DNA from: Cardinalis cardinalis
Taxonomy: Eukaryota > Chordata > Aves > Passeriformes > Cardinalidae
Direction: 5' to 3'
Assembly (NCBI GenBank): GCA_014549065.1
Contig: JACDOX010000165.1
Location: forward strand, 678,758 to 742,757
DNA length: 64,000 nucleotides
The translations under genes and the position numbers were made by a program. The notes below the pieces were generated by a model. It ran no database searches. It was not told where the DNA came from and saw only the letters and a program-made list of their open reading frames with translations. Positions within the stretch are counted from its first letter, which is position 1. The number at the start of each line of letters is the position of its first letter. Positions 1 to 11,061 of this stretch are shown here, piece by piece.

Positions 1-20
1 AGAAAGAAAGAAAGAAAAAG
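1..20. repeat. (AAAG)n microsatellite, cut by window edge
   Basis: Tetranucleotide repeat of the AGAA type that begins before the window, so its full length cannot be seen. Unique sequence follows from about position 20. Confidence 0.8.
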
Positions 21-3000
21 AATCTACCTCACAGAGCTATAGGTGCTCCTGTGAGAGGTGAAGGCAATAATGTGATCTTTGCCTAGACACATTCTGGAGA
101 TNATAGACACNGATTTTCATTTCTGAAGGGGAAATTTAAAAGACTCTGNTCTTTTGTATGAGAAGAAGTCATGATCTGCCATAACTTGATGATATTTAAG
201 ATGAGTTTTTGCGTTAAATGAGGCAGAAATAATTTTTCCTGGGGTAAAAAAGGATGTGATCTGGCAGGGTGTCAGCTGCTTGGCAAACATTGCCCACTCT
301 GATGTTACTTCCCTGAAATACTCCAGAGAGCANTGAAAAGGAGATGGATGTTGCCATTCATCTACACACACATGGGTGGCCATGCTGCACAGCCAGCACT
401 GTGGAGCAGACATTGACCTCTGCCTTTGTGCCAGCTCAGGGGACCCTGCTCCAGAGAATGGAGANCACTCCTGCTCTGCCCTCTGGCTCCAGCCTTTCAG
501 CTTTCCAGGCATCAGCACTTCTGGGACCTGCTCCTGGGGCAGCTGGCTTCAGCCACAACACTCCCTTTGGCACAAAGAACAAAGAAAAAAAACCNAATTT
601 GCTTTCTGAACATGCTGTACCAGAATAATAAGAAAGCTGGCTAGCCCCCAAGGCTGAAAGACATCCCAGCCACCTCCACCCAGGCTCCCTTCAGACTTCA
701 TCCTTCATTCCAAAGACAGTACCAGAGGAAAGAGCAGCTGGAGACTCTGGCCTGTTTGCTCCCACAGGCATCTCACTCATCTCTTGCCTTATCTGGGATC
801 TGTGTTTATTCTGGTGACTTTGCAGGGGCTGAAGGACCATTAAACCTGCTATTTTNACTCCTCTGAGCCACCAGAGTAAAAGGGCCCTGAGCTCTTCAGC
901 AAGTGCTTGGCTAGAGCATCACCTCCAGAAGGACCTCCAGGTTTAACCTATAAGCTCAAGACAGATCCACATGGATCTGTTATGTCAGTCAGTGGCTCAT
1001 TTCCAGAGCTCATTGTTCTTACTCTTAACAACTTCTTCACTCTCCCATGGCAGTGGCCTGGATTTGCTTCCAGTCTTTGGTTTCCCTTCTCATTTCTGTG
1101 CTGGAGTGAAGAGCCCTGCTGGAGTGACTACCTCCTCCCTCCTCTCCCTCAGCCAGCCATTTGATGGGCTTTGTGCCACAGCATTGCACTGAAATACATT
1201 TCTGCTTTTTGTGAATGCTGACCTTTCGTTGCATTTCTTGCTTTTCTGCAGCTTGAGGAATTACTGACATGGCCTACTGTTCTTCGCCTGTACAGCAGTG
1301 CAGCTGAGGGTGGAATGGAGCCCNAATTCAAAGGCAGTTCAATGAATGAGTCAGTACAACAGGACTGAAGTGCTTTAAGTGTGCAGAATCAGGTCCTTTG
1401 CCTCTACTCCATCAGAAGAGTGACATATCAGACGAATTTAAAGTCTATAGACACTTGTGTCNATTCTTAGCAGGGCATTGGAAGTGCTGTCTTCATTGCA
1501 CTGTTAACAGGCTGGCTCTTCCCAAAAGGTTAAGTGAAAAATGGAAAAAGAAGAACAGAAAGGCAGGCAGACATACAAAATCCTGGTAAACCCACCTTTA
1601 AGACCAGGTGACTTGCATNAAAAAGCCTTAATTAGGTTAAATGTTGTAGAAACTGATTTTGTGAGAAGGACAGGCCAGAGTTCAGCTTTTCCTCCATCGT
1701 ATTTATAATTTCACTGTACCTCAGGAAAAACAGGCCCCCAGTTTTGTTATTTTAAAAATGCAAATAATCTGCTCTTGTGACCAGTAGACAATTTTTTAAA
1801 AGAGTCTTAAGTACATACATTTGAAATGTTCTTGGTTGTACAGGAAGCTTTTTTTTTTTTAAGTGTGCTAATTCATGCTCTAAGTGGAAACAAGAAAATA
1901 TTGCCCGTGTAAAGACAAATATTTATTTTATTACTGAGAGCGCAGGGCAGTCATTCAGCCTTTGAGGTCTGAGATTGCTGAGAGATGTTTTAAAATTGTA
2001 TTCTGAATGTTTAAGAGATTACAGGCTTAGTTTTCTACAGCACGTATTAAATTTCTCTGGAGTGTGAATGAGGAGTTGTAATCCCTTCCATTCTCCTCTT
2101 TGAGTGTGTTTGTATTAGCAGGATCTGCCTAAGTAAGTCTGTAATTCTGCAACAAATAGGATTAACAGGCTGTCTGCTCCTGCTGTACCTCAGCTGGGGT
2201 GCAGAAATGNGCATTTCTCTTCCCCTCATGAGCACTCATGAGTTTGTGTGTGTTTGGCACACAGCAAGACCAGGAATGAAGGGCTGCTGATGGATGTGCA
2301 GCTGTGTCCCTCCTCTGTCCTCCCTCTCAAATCCTCAGGAGATTTCTCAGGAGCAAAAANGCAGCTGAGCAATGTTTAGACCTTCTCTGAGTGGCTGTTT
2401 TAGGGACTGACTCATCTCAGCAGTGGTTGTTTTCCTTGTTCCAATCAGTTTTATTTTATTTCCCAAAGTTGGTCACCTCAGAGTTTGTGCTGTCAGGCAT
2501 CTCTCTGAAAAGTTGTCTTTGTTTGTGTCTGTTGTTAGGATTTAGTGTAGTTTGGCTGTGGGAGAGGACACAACAGATGATTACAGACGTTCAGGGAGGA
2601 ATTTGCAGGACAACTTGTCTATGAACTAAAAGAAAGTTTGGGATTATTTTTCTTGCCCTAGTGGTTTTCACTCCCACTCAGTGTATAATGCATCAACCTT
2701 GATAGAAAGAAGCATTGCCCATACAGCTCATAAGACTGCTCTAGAGAAAGTATTGGGGTTTTAAAGTTTTGTGGGTTTTCTGGTTTTGTTTTGGGGCTTT
2801 TTTTTTTTTAATGGACCAGATTGGGCATTCATTTAATTTTAGGAAAGGGAAGGAATCCCAGTTCTCTTGCATATCTACACAGCAGATGCAATCCATNCTG
2901 TGCACTGATTTCAGAATATCAGAACCATGTCAAGGGAAATGCATGTATGTGTTCCATATGCATGGATCCACAAGAAATGTAAGATGACATTGTTAAAAAG

Positions 3001-4507
3001 CTGTATCTTTCCTTTGGCCATATCACTTTTGAGAACTTCCACCCATGAGCACAGGAGGTTAGAAAAGAAAGCAATGAGAATGAGAACCACATTGAATGAA
3101 TACCTTGGCAACACAACACACATCACCAACTCAAAATCCAGGAGACATTTATCTTTTATTTTGTTCTCTGCACTCCATACAGANATTTTCACCCAGATTC
3201 CAATCTGCTGGAATGCTGGAATAAAAAATAGGAGCGCATGTGATGTAAGAGAACTCAGTTTCCCCATTTGTGCTGATTTACCTACCCACACACCTGTTTT
3301 TCCTCGTGGGTGTTTTCCTGGAATCACAGCTGGAAGGGTCTCAGTGGAGCATGCATGCAGAGGTGCTTGCTTTGCCTGTGAGCTCCTTGCATGGGCTNCC
3401 CAGGCCTGTCCACCCACACAGCCACAAAAGCAGAACAAGCTGTGAAAGCAGGCAGAGATGGTGAGGCAGTGACTCAGTGACACAATGGAAAATGTTCTAC
3501 GGGGTATGGANCACTTCCAAATAAGCACAGCCAGGAAACTGTGGGAAAGTGTGCAAGTGCCTAAATCATCCATGGTGAGACTGGTGGAGGGCATCCCTTC
3601 CTAGTGGGAATGTTGTTAGCAGTGGAAATAATTTAAGAATATTTGAGATAATTCTGTCCCTGAAATTTGGGGGGGATTTAATTTAAATCTGCAGTTTGGA
3701 CCCAAACACCAGATATACCTCTGATGTATATTACAAATGTTTTTAGCTTTACTACCTCCTTGGGATTAATCAAGTCTATTCATTTCTAAATAAGATTCCT
3801 TGCCAATAACTTTTATTTTTTCCCCAGCCAATATCAGACTCCAGTAAGTTATCTGGACTGCTTATGTCCTCATGAATCCTAAATGTATTTGCTTCTGTAA
3901 TACCCCCCAACAGTGTGTTTTAATTGTTTCTGAGAATCTTATCCTTTGGTTCATGACTATGGCTTTGTGTGAAGCCAGTCCAGTATGATCTTGCCCAAGC
4001 AGAAGGCATCCATTTGGCATTCTTCTAATTCCCACTNGAAGGATAAAAATATTTGGAAAGCCTTTAAAAGGAAAGGAAGTCCTGCAGGGGACAACATCTC
4101 CTGCTCTAGTACCACAGCCCTGAGCATTTTCTGAGTCATATTTTGTAGAAAATGTTGACTTTCTGCTGACCACTGGCAGCCTGAGAAAGTGTCTNAAAAG
4201 GGTGTTTAAGGTTGTTATAGTGATTGGTGGGGTTTCACTGGGGCTGTGCTGAGGTCCAGCTGTTGAGCACAGCTGCATGGCTGGGCTGCCTTTGGCCCTG
4301 TGTTCAGAGACAGGCAGGGTTTTTTGNTGGGAAGGATGAAAGTTTGACAAGAAAGTCTCACAGGTATGTGTGCTTGGCAGAAAGATTTTTAAATGTAGAG
4401 TCTGATGAAGGGGTAGAGATGGAAGCAAGTTTTGATCTAGAAGAAAAGAATTGCTGAGCCAGTCTTACTGGATAACCAAGGAGGCAAAGNGTGTGTTAGT
4501 TAGAAGN
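21..4507. other. No gene seen; unique AT-rich sequence
   Basis: No exon, RNA gene or clear transposon was recognised here. The longest open frame is 227 codons on the minus strand (2911-3594); it crosses several ambiguous bases, has chance-like composition and overlaps plus-strand frames of similar length, so I treat it as noncoding. Short poly-T runs occur near 1850 and 2800. Confidence 0.6.
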
Positions 4508-4985
4508 GGTTTTTATGGCTTAGAGCAAAGGATAAACCCACCTCAAACAGAAGATGTTTTTACCAAGCAGAAAGATAGCACAGGCAAACAAGTCAGCAAA
4601 GTTGCAGTGGAAAATTCTGAGACCTTTTTTCTACTTGCAAGAAAACTGAAAAACAACTTCTAGCTTAAATTGTAATGTACTAACTTTTAGTGATTGGAGA
4701 ATAGTAGCATGAATATGGTAATTATAGTAGTTATGATAGGCTATAGATAAAAGTTAAGGTATAGGCTGGTTCTACTGTATTAAGATGCTCAGCAAAGAAA
4801 AGTCTATAATGCATTGTAACCAAAACCAAAGGGTCTCCAGGGCTGCCTGCAGCTGGAGCTGACAGCTGTGGGCACAGCTCTGTCACCCACCACCCTGGGC
4901 TGCTGTGACACCTTGGATGGAATAAACTGCATTTTGGAGAGTGCCTGGAGTCCTGCATCCCTCATTNTGGCTCTTACAGTTTTTA
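4508..4985. repeat. 7-bp direct repeat flanking the LTR
   Basis: The heptamer gttttta occurs at 4508-4514 and again at 4979-4985, directly outside a sequence that starts TG and ends CA. This looks like a target-site duplication, although 7 bp is longer than the usual 4-6 bp of retroviral integration and the motif is low-complexity, so part of the match may be chance. Confidence 0.5.
4515..4978 (+). mobile_element. Solo LTR of an endogenous retrovirus (ERVL-like)
   Basis: Non-coding remnant of a retrovirus-like element; only one LTR remains, with no gag or pol sequence on either side, so the internal part was probably lost by LTR-LTR recombination. It runs from TGGC to TTACA. A polyadenylation signal AATAAA lies at 4921-4926, about 50 bp from the 3' end, as expected for the R/U5 boundary, and this fixes the plus orientation. 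A TATA-like stretch lies near 4741. The sequence resembles, from memory, LTRs common in songbird genomes. The 5' limit is less certain than the 3' limit: another TG at about 4491 is possible but gives no target duplication. Confidence 0.7.
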
Positions 4986-7900
4986 CTTGCTGAGGGGGTG
5001 TAGCTGAGCAGAGAGAGGTCAGTGAGGCAGGTCACTGCCTGCACTCACACCTCAGCAGCAGCCTTTGCCAAAAGGTGATGGACTTTGAGCCAGGGACAGG
5101 GCCATGAGGTGAATTAGTCTGAGGCAAACATNACGAAGCAGCGGCAGAGTTCAGTCTCCTCCCAGCTGGCAGTGGTGCTTGCTTTGAGAGTGTTTTATAT
5201 GGCCTTTCCTCAAGTGCTGAAAGCAATTATCTCTAATAATTACTCAGTAAAATAATAGTGGAGCTGTAATTAATTGTGATTGCTTTGGTTCTGTGTCTGC
5301 TTCTCATCTGTTGCCAGACTGGATGTGAGTTGAGGTTGCCCAGAACAAAACAATAACATACAGATGGAATTGTACCACTTACATTGACTTTTTTTTCTGT
5401 TTTCCTTTCAGCTCTCAAGAGTTTATATTTTCTGATTATTATCCTGTTTCTATTCAGATGTGAAAAACCTTTCAATTACACCATTAAAAGCAAGATAAAA
5501 CACTTTCAAGTATTTTTACAGGATGATTTTTAAACTTGTGGACTAAGAAATCCTGTTCTTTTCTCAGATTCACCATCCTGTACAGTTTTCTCAAAATGAG
5601 ACACATTTTGCTATTCTAACCTATAAATAATCATTGCTTTGGTAAGCATTTGAGAAGGTTAAAGAGAAAGGATATTTTTATATGTTAGTGTTTATGTAAA
5701 AGACCTGGTGGATACTGATGGAGGGTGGATACTTCNACCCTCAAGGCAAGTAGGCTTTGTAACTGAGGTTACACAGGTGTCAGTGGGGCTGCCTCAACAA
5801 GGGATTTACAGAATCAAGACCTCAGTGTTCTACAAAGTCACCACAAAGATCAGCATTAACAGTCTCTGAGTAGCTAATGAAATAACATAAAACCAATCTC
5901 ATCCTCATGTCAAATAAAGACTATAATGTGGTCGTGGAAGGAAAAAATGTGTGGTTTTTTTTAATGTACCATGGAAAAAATATGAAGAAGGGAACTTGCA
6001 GTCTAGATCTGAATCAAGATCATTAAGACTCAACAAGATCTTATTTACATAAGTGAAATCTAAACTGGAACTTAATAGAAAAATAACACAGAAATNTCAT
6101 AAATTTTGGGTAACCCCTGCCCTGGGAGACAGCCTGTTTTAGTCAGTTTACATATCTACTATATGTTTGGAAAAGTTAATTGAGCAGTTCTTGTAGCACT
6201 AGAGGGAATATTAGTCCATGCCAGGGAAGAATTTCTTAGTTCCATATTTTAGGCACGCCAGCAAATAGTGTTATAAAAACTCTATTGTATTAAGAATGTT
6301 TACTATCCTTTTAAAAGCATTTAAAAAGAATGTTTTCCTAATCACTGTGGTAGATGTAGACACTGAAACTTAGTCATAATTGTACCCAAACAAACCCTAT
6401 CTGCTTGTGATTTAGCTAAATAAAAATGTGACCTTATTGTCTTAGGTCAGCTTTGAAGAGTTAAAATAAACATATTTTATTTATCAAGGGAAGAGTTCAA
6501 AATGCTTTAATAGGATTTTCAGTGTATACCAAGTTTAGGGCAGTAAAGAGGAACCGCTTTGCAGTTTATGTGATGATTTCATTCATTATGAGATGTAGTT
6601 GGGGAAAGGGACTTGCTTTCAAAAAACTCCCCATAAATTTNGGGAGTGCAGGAAATGTAAGGCAGTCTTGTCTAGAATATAAGTAATATATCTGCCTTCT
6701 CAAGAAATACCTTTGGTTCTTTAGCCTGAGGACAATACTAGAAAGTTGCAGACAAGGTGAGAAAAAATTTATTTAAAAGTCCAAAGCCAAGTCCGCTGGT
6801 TAACCAGAGGATCAGATACTAATATGGTGCTGAAGTACCTGCAGATAACAGGGTAGGCTTCATTCTTCAGCAGTAACCTGAGATGATGGGAATGGCTGGC
6901 TGTTTCACCAGAAAATGTAGGGCCAGAAGTGAGAACTCTCGAACCTGCATAAACTCCCTGGCTGGTCATCTTAGAGCAGATGATGAGCAGTGTTGTTTCC
7001 TGTGATTATCCAGTTCTGGATGTTCTCTGNGTGATATCTCTGTATGGTCAAAGCTTTTGTCTTTTGAAAGANAAAAATACACAGTTGTGTGCAACTCTTA
7101 GGCTACAGTGTCAGCCAGGTTTTAATATTTTGAGGGGCATTAGACATAATCTTTTTATTGTGGGCTGGATAAGGCAGTTCCCTTCTCTGGTGAAGAGATT
7201 TCTGCTGAGGCCACCACGAGCATGTGGCTCTCATGCTTTCTAAGAATTAGCATCTCAACTCTGTGGGAATGGGCTTCTCCAACAGATAATACNGTAATAC
7301 CAGTGATAAATCCGTACTGCTTTAAATTGTGTGGATGGTTTATAGTTCTTTTAATATCAGATACAGAGCTGTTTCTGGTATTGAAGAACTATCATTAGGA
7401 ACACCTATTTCTCATAAAANCATTGAAATTCTTGAAGAAATAGGNGCTGGAAAGTGATAAACACACAGCAGAATAAATCTGAGTATATTCACTTTATTAG
7501 TTCNTATTAAAATCTAAACTAGAAACACAGATGCCTGTGGCATGCATGGACTCCATGGTTGCTTTTTTGCTGTTTTAAAGTCACTTAGCATTAATCCATA
7601 ACAGACTTAGGCCAAAAACTTAGTGTCTAAGACTTCCCACAGCTGAGGATGTTCAGATATGAATCCCAATGTAATATGAGATAAATTTGTGCAAGATGGA
7701 TTCCAGACTTTCAACATCAGCCATTTATTTTTTCTCTAATCCTTGTAGGACCTCTGCTTCAAACTCTGGGTAGGCTCAAGCTGAGACCCTCCCTTCATTT
7801 TTAATTGGATGAGTGGTTGTTGTTTTGGCTGACGAGACACCGCAGAGGCTGCTGCACCCACCCAGACCAGGAGCTGAGAGGCTTAAAGAGCAGGAAAAGA

Positions 7901-9917
7901 AACTGAGGCAGCCTTTAAGAAAACAAAAGCATTGTCATTCTGAAGGACAAAATGTGCTTCAGTCGGGAAGGACCTAAAATCCAAAGTGCAAGTGTGAGTA
8001 ATAAGGGAAAGCAGTGCTTTTCTGAGAACTTTCAACACTTTAAAGAGGCAAGAAACTGCTTGTTGTTGCCCATTAAATCAAGATTATCCACACATATCCA
8101 CAGGAGTGACCCCTCCATCACTGCCAGGAGCTGGGGGACACTCCAGGCCATGGGGAGGAGGAGGGAGAGGCAGGAAGGGCAACGGGCCCACAAGGCCCAA
8201 TTGGCCCAAGCTTATGAAAACAGGCTCCCAAATTCTCTCTTTTAAGTAAGAAAGACATGGCAGTAGAAGCTGTTGGAGGGGGAATATGCTGCTTCTCACA
8301 GGTATGAAGATTTTTGTAGGTTCAGCTCAATGATGTGCATTGGAGAGAGAATGCTGGGGGACGCTCAGGGTCAGCACAAGGCCCCGCATGGAGCAGCCAC
8401 TTCCACCAGGTTTATTTCAGACCCTGGCTTGGATGAGGTCCAGGAACATGCTGAGAGGAATTTTGGGATGTGCTCNATACTTGTGAATGACACAGGGTCC
8501 CTGAGGTGTGGCACTGTGGCAGAGAGCACACCCTCTCTTGAACTCCNGTGGTGTCTACAGGCACACCAAAAAAAAAGGACTTACACAAATCCAAACGCAA
8601 AAAGAATGCACCAGCTAATATTTGTGTGGGATTAATCAAATCAGTACAGAAGTGACTCCAGAGTCACCCTGAAAATAAAGGAGGGGAGAGAGGGCACTGT
8701 GTGCTGTGGCTCTGGAGCTGTTCCNACAGTGGCCAACCCCAAACCAAGTTGTCTGTGGCCAAATGCCACGTTCAATCATTTCTTGAACACAAAACCACTT
8801 GTAAACCACTTGTAAAACACTTTTCCTTGTATTTCAATCTAAATTGACCCTCTTCTAATTAAAAAAAAAGAGGACAAGTAGAAAGACCATCATAAAAAAT
8901 TCCATTACCTAGAGCNCCAGATTTGGAATTGCTGTGCCCAGAAATGCACAGGGTTTGTATCACAGAGCTGTTTTTGGCACTGGCACTGGCAGGGAAATAG
9001 TCAGAGCATGGATACAGTCAGACACTGAATTGCACAGTCTTAACACAGCTTTCATACAGATAAGGATTTTTCCAGCAGGCATAATTAAAAAATAGTCTAA
9101 CAGAATAATTTATGTTGTATTGATTTGCATTAATGTGGAAGAAAATATTCAGCAGTTCCTGATGGGAAATACAAGCTCCTGGAATGGAGAAAGTGGCAGT
9201 GAGTCTTGTATATCATTAAATCATGTATCCTCTTAGAAACTCTTTTATTCAAGCATTCAAACTCTTTTATTCTTCTATAGTGGAGATATAAATTAAAGTG
9301 CTAAGTTTTATTTCTTTCTATACAGAAATTGACATGCACAGAATCAGTTTTCTGCTCCCTGAGGATGCATACTCAATAAGGAGGGTTTTTTTTTCTAGGA
9401 GGAAACTCCAACAATTCTGGGCCAACAATGCTATGTATTGCTTGTGTACTTGCTTTTCCCATGAGAACCAAAAGTCTGTGCATTTGTAAAATGCACAGAA
9501 AGGCACAGCAGAGAACTAGGATGAAAAAAATATTCTCNATGTTTCTCAATTAAAAAAAAATATTTTTTTTTTATTTGCTTGGTTTTGGTCATTTTGAGGA
9601 AGGCTGGAAAGTAAAATGATTTAAAAGTTCAGGGCTAACACACCCTATTATAAATACTATATTGCAGGAGAACCTGAACATCTTTTGCTAAAAAGTTCTG
9701 TAATAAAAAAAAATCATTTTGATTTCTTGTCAAGTTTTTCAGACTAACTGTAAGGCATCAGAANGGGAGCAGCTCTGTGTGCTTACCACGGGGTAGCAGG
9801 AGCAGGATCTAGTGCATGAGCTGTTTTCTCAATAAAACCAGTGGGGCAGAATGTGCTTGGTCAATCCCTGAATTCATACTGTGTTTGCTGACCCCAAGGC
9901 TTGTCAGGTGTGCTCAC
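4986..9917. other. No gene seen; unique sequence
   Basis: I recognised no gene or repeat family in this stretch. Minus-strand frames at 6769-6969 and 8084-8299 are short and lack convincing splice signals. The segment 8100-8560 is somewhat richer in G+C but shows no consistent coding frame. Confidence 0.55.
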
Positions 9918-10095
9918 CTTTCAAAAGGGAAAGGACACTGGTTTGGGCCCTCGGGCAGATAGAAACCTCGCAGGATGATTGTGTCTGAATCAAAAGCTTG
10001 CTTCACGTAGTTGTCTGAGTCTTTGAAGTTATCCACTGAGGATAATAAACTGTACATTTTTTGCGGTGAGATTTTAGTTTTGATTTCCCACGGGT
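9918..10095 (-). CDS. Candidate internal coding exon, unidentified protein
   Basis: Possible internal exon of a minus-strand gene. Read on the minus strand, it follows CACTCCAG (acceptor, ending at 10096) and ends in GAAAG followed by GTGAGC (donor at 9917-9912), close to the vertebrate donor consensus. It encodes 58 complete codons with no stop; it begins PWEIKTKI, contains DSDTIILRGFYLPEG in the second half and ends CPFPFE. It has two leftover bases at each end, so it would enter in phase 1 and leave in phase 2. Five CpGs fall within 178 bp, well above the surroundings, which suggests sequence retained by selection. I do not recognise the protein. The frame also stays open upstream to 10231, so another acceptor is possible. 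The polypyrimidine tract is modest. No other exon of the same gene is firmly visible in the window. Confidence 0.42.
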
Positions 10096-10596
10096 CTGGA
10101 GTGGTGCTTGCTGTGGATGTTGCATCACTGCTTGGCAGCAGGGCTGCTGCTCTGGTGTGGAAATCACTGCCTGCCTGCAGCCTGCCCTCCCTAAAGAAAT
10201 GATCCACCCAACACGTGTGTTCCTTTGTCACCCCAGCTCCTCACGGCTGGGAAGCTCATAAAACAGTTCTGTGGGCTTTGTATCCTTGGAGCAGCTGAAA
10301 CTGTAGGGAAAGACTGCAGAATTAATGGTTTTACATGCTGCAGACACACACCCAGCCATCACTTCACTGTGGTCANGATGCTTCATGGGAAGGTTTCATT
10401 TTCTGAGTCCCACACTTCATCCTGCTGCTCCCACCTCACACCTGCTCACAGCCCAAACCCTGCCCTGCAGGTGGGCAGCCAGCACACCCAAGTGGAGGAT
10501 TTGGTGCCCAAAGGTGGGCAGTGTGCCAGGACAGATGACCTTGGGCCTCTGGGGGTGTAGTGTGGACCTACAGGAACCTTGAAACCACCTGGGGAC
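10096..10596. other. No gene seen; sequence 5' of the candidate exon
   Basis: This would be intron if the minus-strand exon next to it is real. The part from about 10410 to 10560 is richer in G+C and carries overlapping short frames on both strands, none with splice support. Confidence 0.5.
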
Positions 10597-11061
10597 CAAG
10601 GTGTCTCCAATGGTGATGCCTCAGGTTTAGCTTTTCTGGTTTTAGATTCTGTACTGCTTCAGTGTGTAGTTCTGGGCTTCATATGAGGGGATGGTGAGCT
10701 CTCTTCACAGAGTACGGAGACAAAACAATTCCTTCTCCTTCTCTAGCTGGGGACCAAGGACAAATGATCCAAATCCCAGGCCCAAAAGCATAAACAATGT
10801 GGGCTGAAGAGAGAAAAACAAGGAGGGGACTTCATAACCTAAAGCTGGCATTGGACAATGAACTGCAATATGCAGATGGGCCAGAACTTAAAAAAGTAAG
10901 AGACCTCGTGACCAGTCGTGCAATTTTGTGACCATTTTGGTTCATCTTGGGTGCAGCCCTGGCTGGGCTCTTGTGCTGCCCAAGGTGGATCCATGGAGGC
11001 CTTCTAATAAATCTCTACTTTAGCTCTATCCAGTCTCTGTTNTAGGTCAGCCTTCACAAGG
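10597..11061. repeat. 5-bp target-site duplication around LTR
   Basis: The pentamer caagg is present at 10597-10601 and 11057-11061, exactly abutting an element that starts TGTCTCC and ends CCTTCA. Five base pairs is the length typical of ERVL-class and some other retroviral integrases. Confidence 0.75.
10602..11056 (+). mobile_element. Solo LTR of an endogenous retrovirus (ERVL-like)
   Basis: A complete solo LTR of 455 bp, TG to CA, flanked by a perfect 5-bp target duplication. The polyadenylation signal AATAAA at 11006-11011 lies about 45 bp before the 3' end and sets the plus orientation. No retroviral coding region adjoins it, so this is the product of recombination between two LTRs. From memory the sequence belongs to a family abundant in songbirds; the exact subfamily needs a repeat library. 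One ambiguous base is present at 11042. Confidence 0.82.

Noticed and set aside
3320..3350. Possible eroded CR1 3' end (ggaatcacagctggaaggg)
   Set aside because: About 20 bp only, with no downstream CR1 sequence.
2911..3594. Longest open frame (227 codons, minus)
   Set aside because: It crosses ambiguous bases, has no domain I recognise, no flanking splice logic, and overlaps an open plus frame of 172 codons; chance-like composition.
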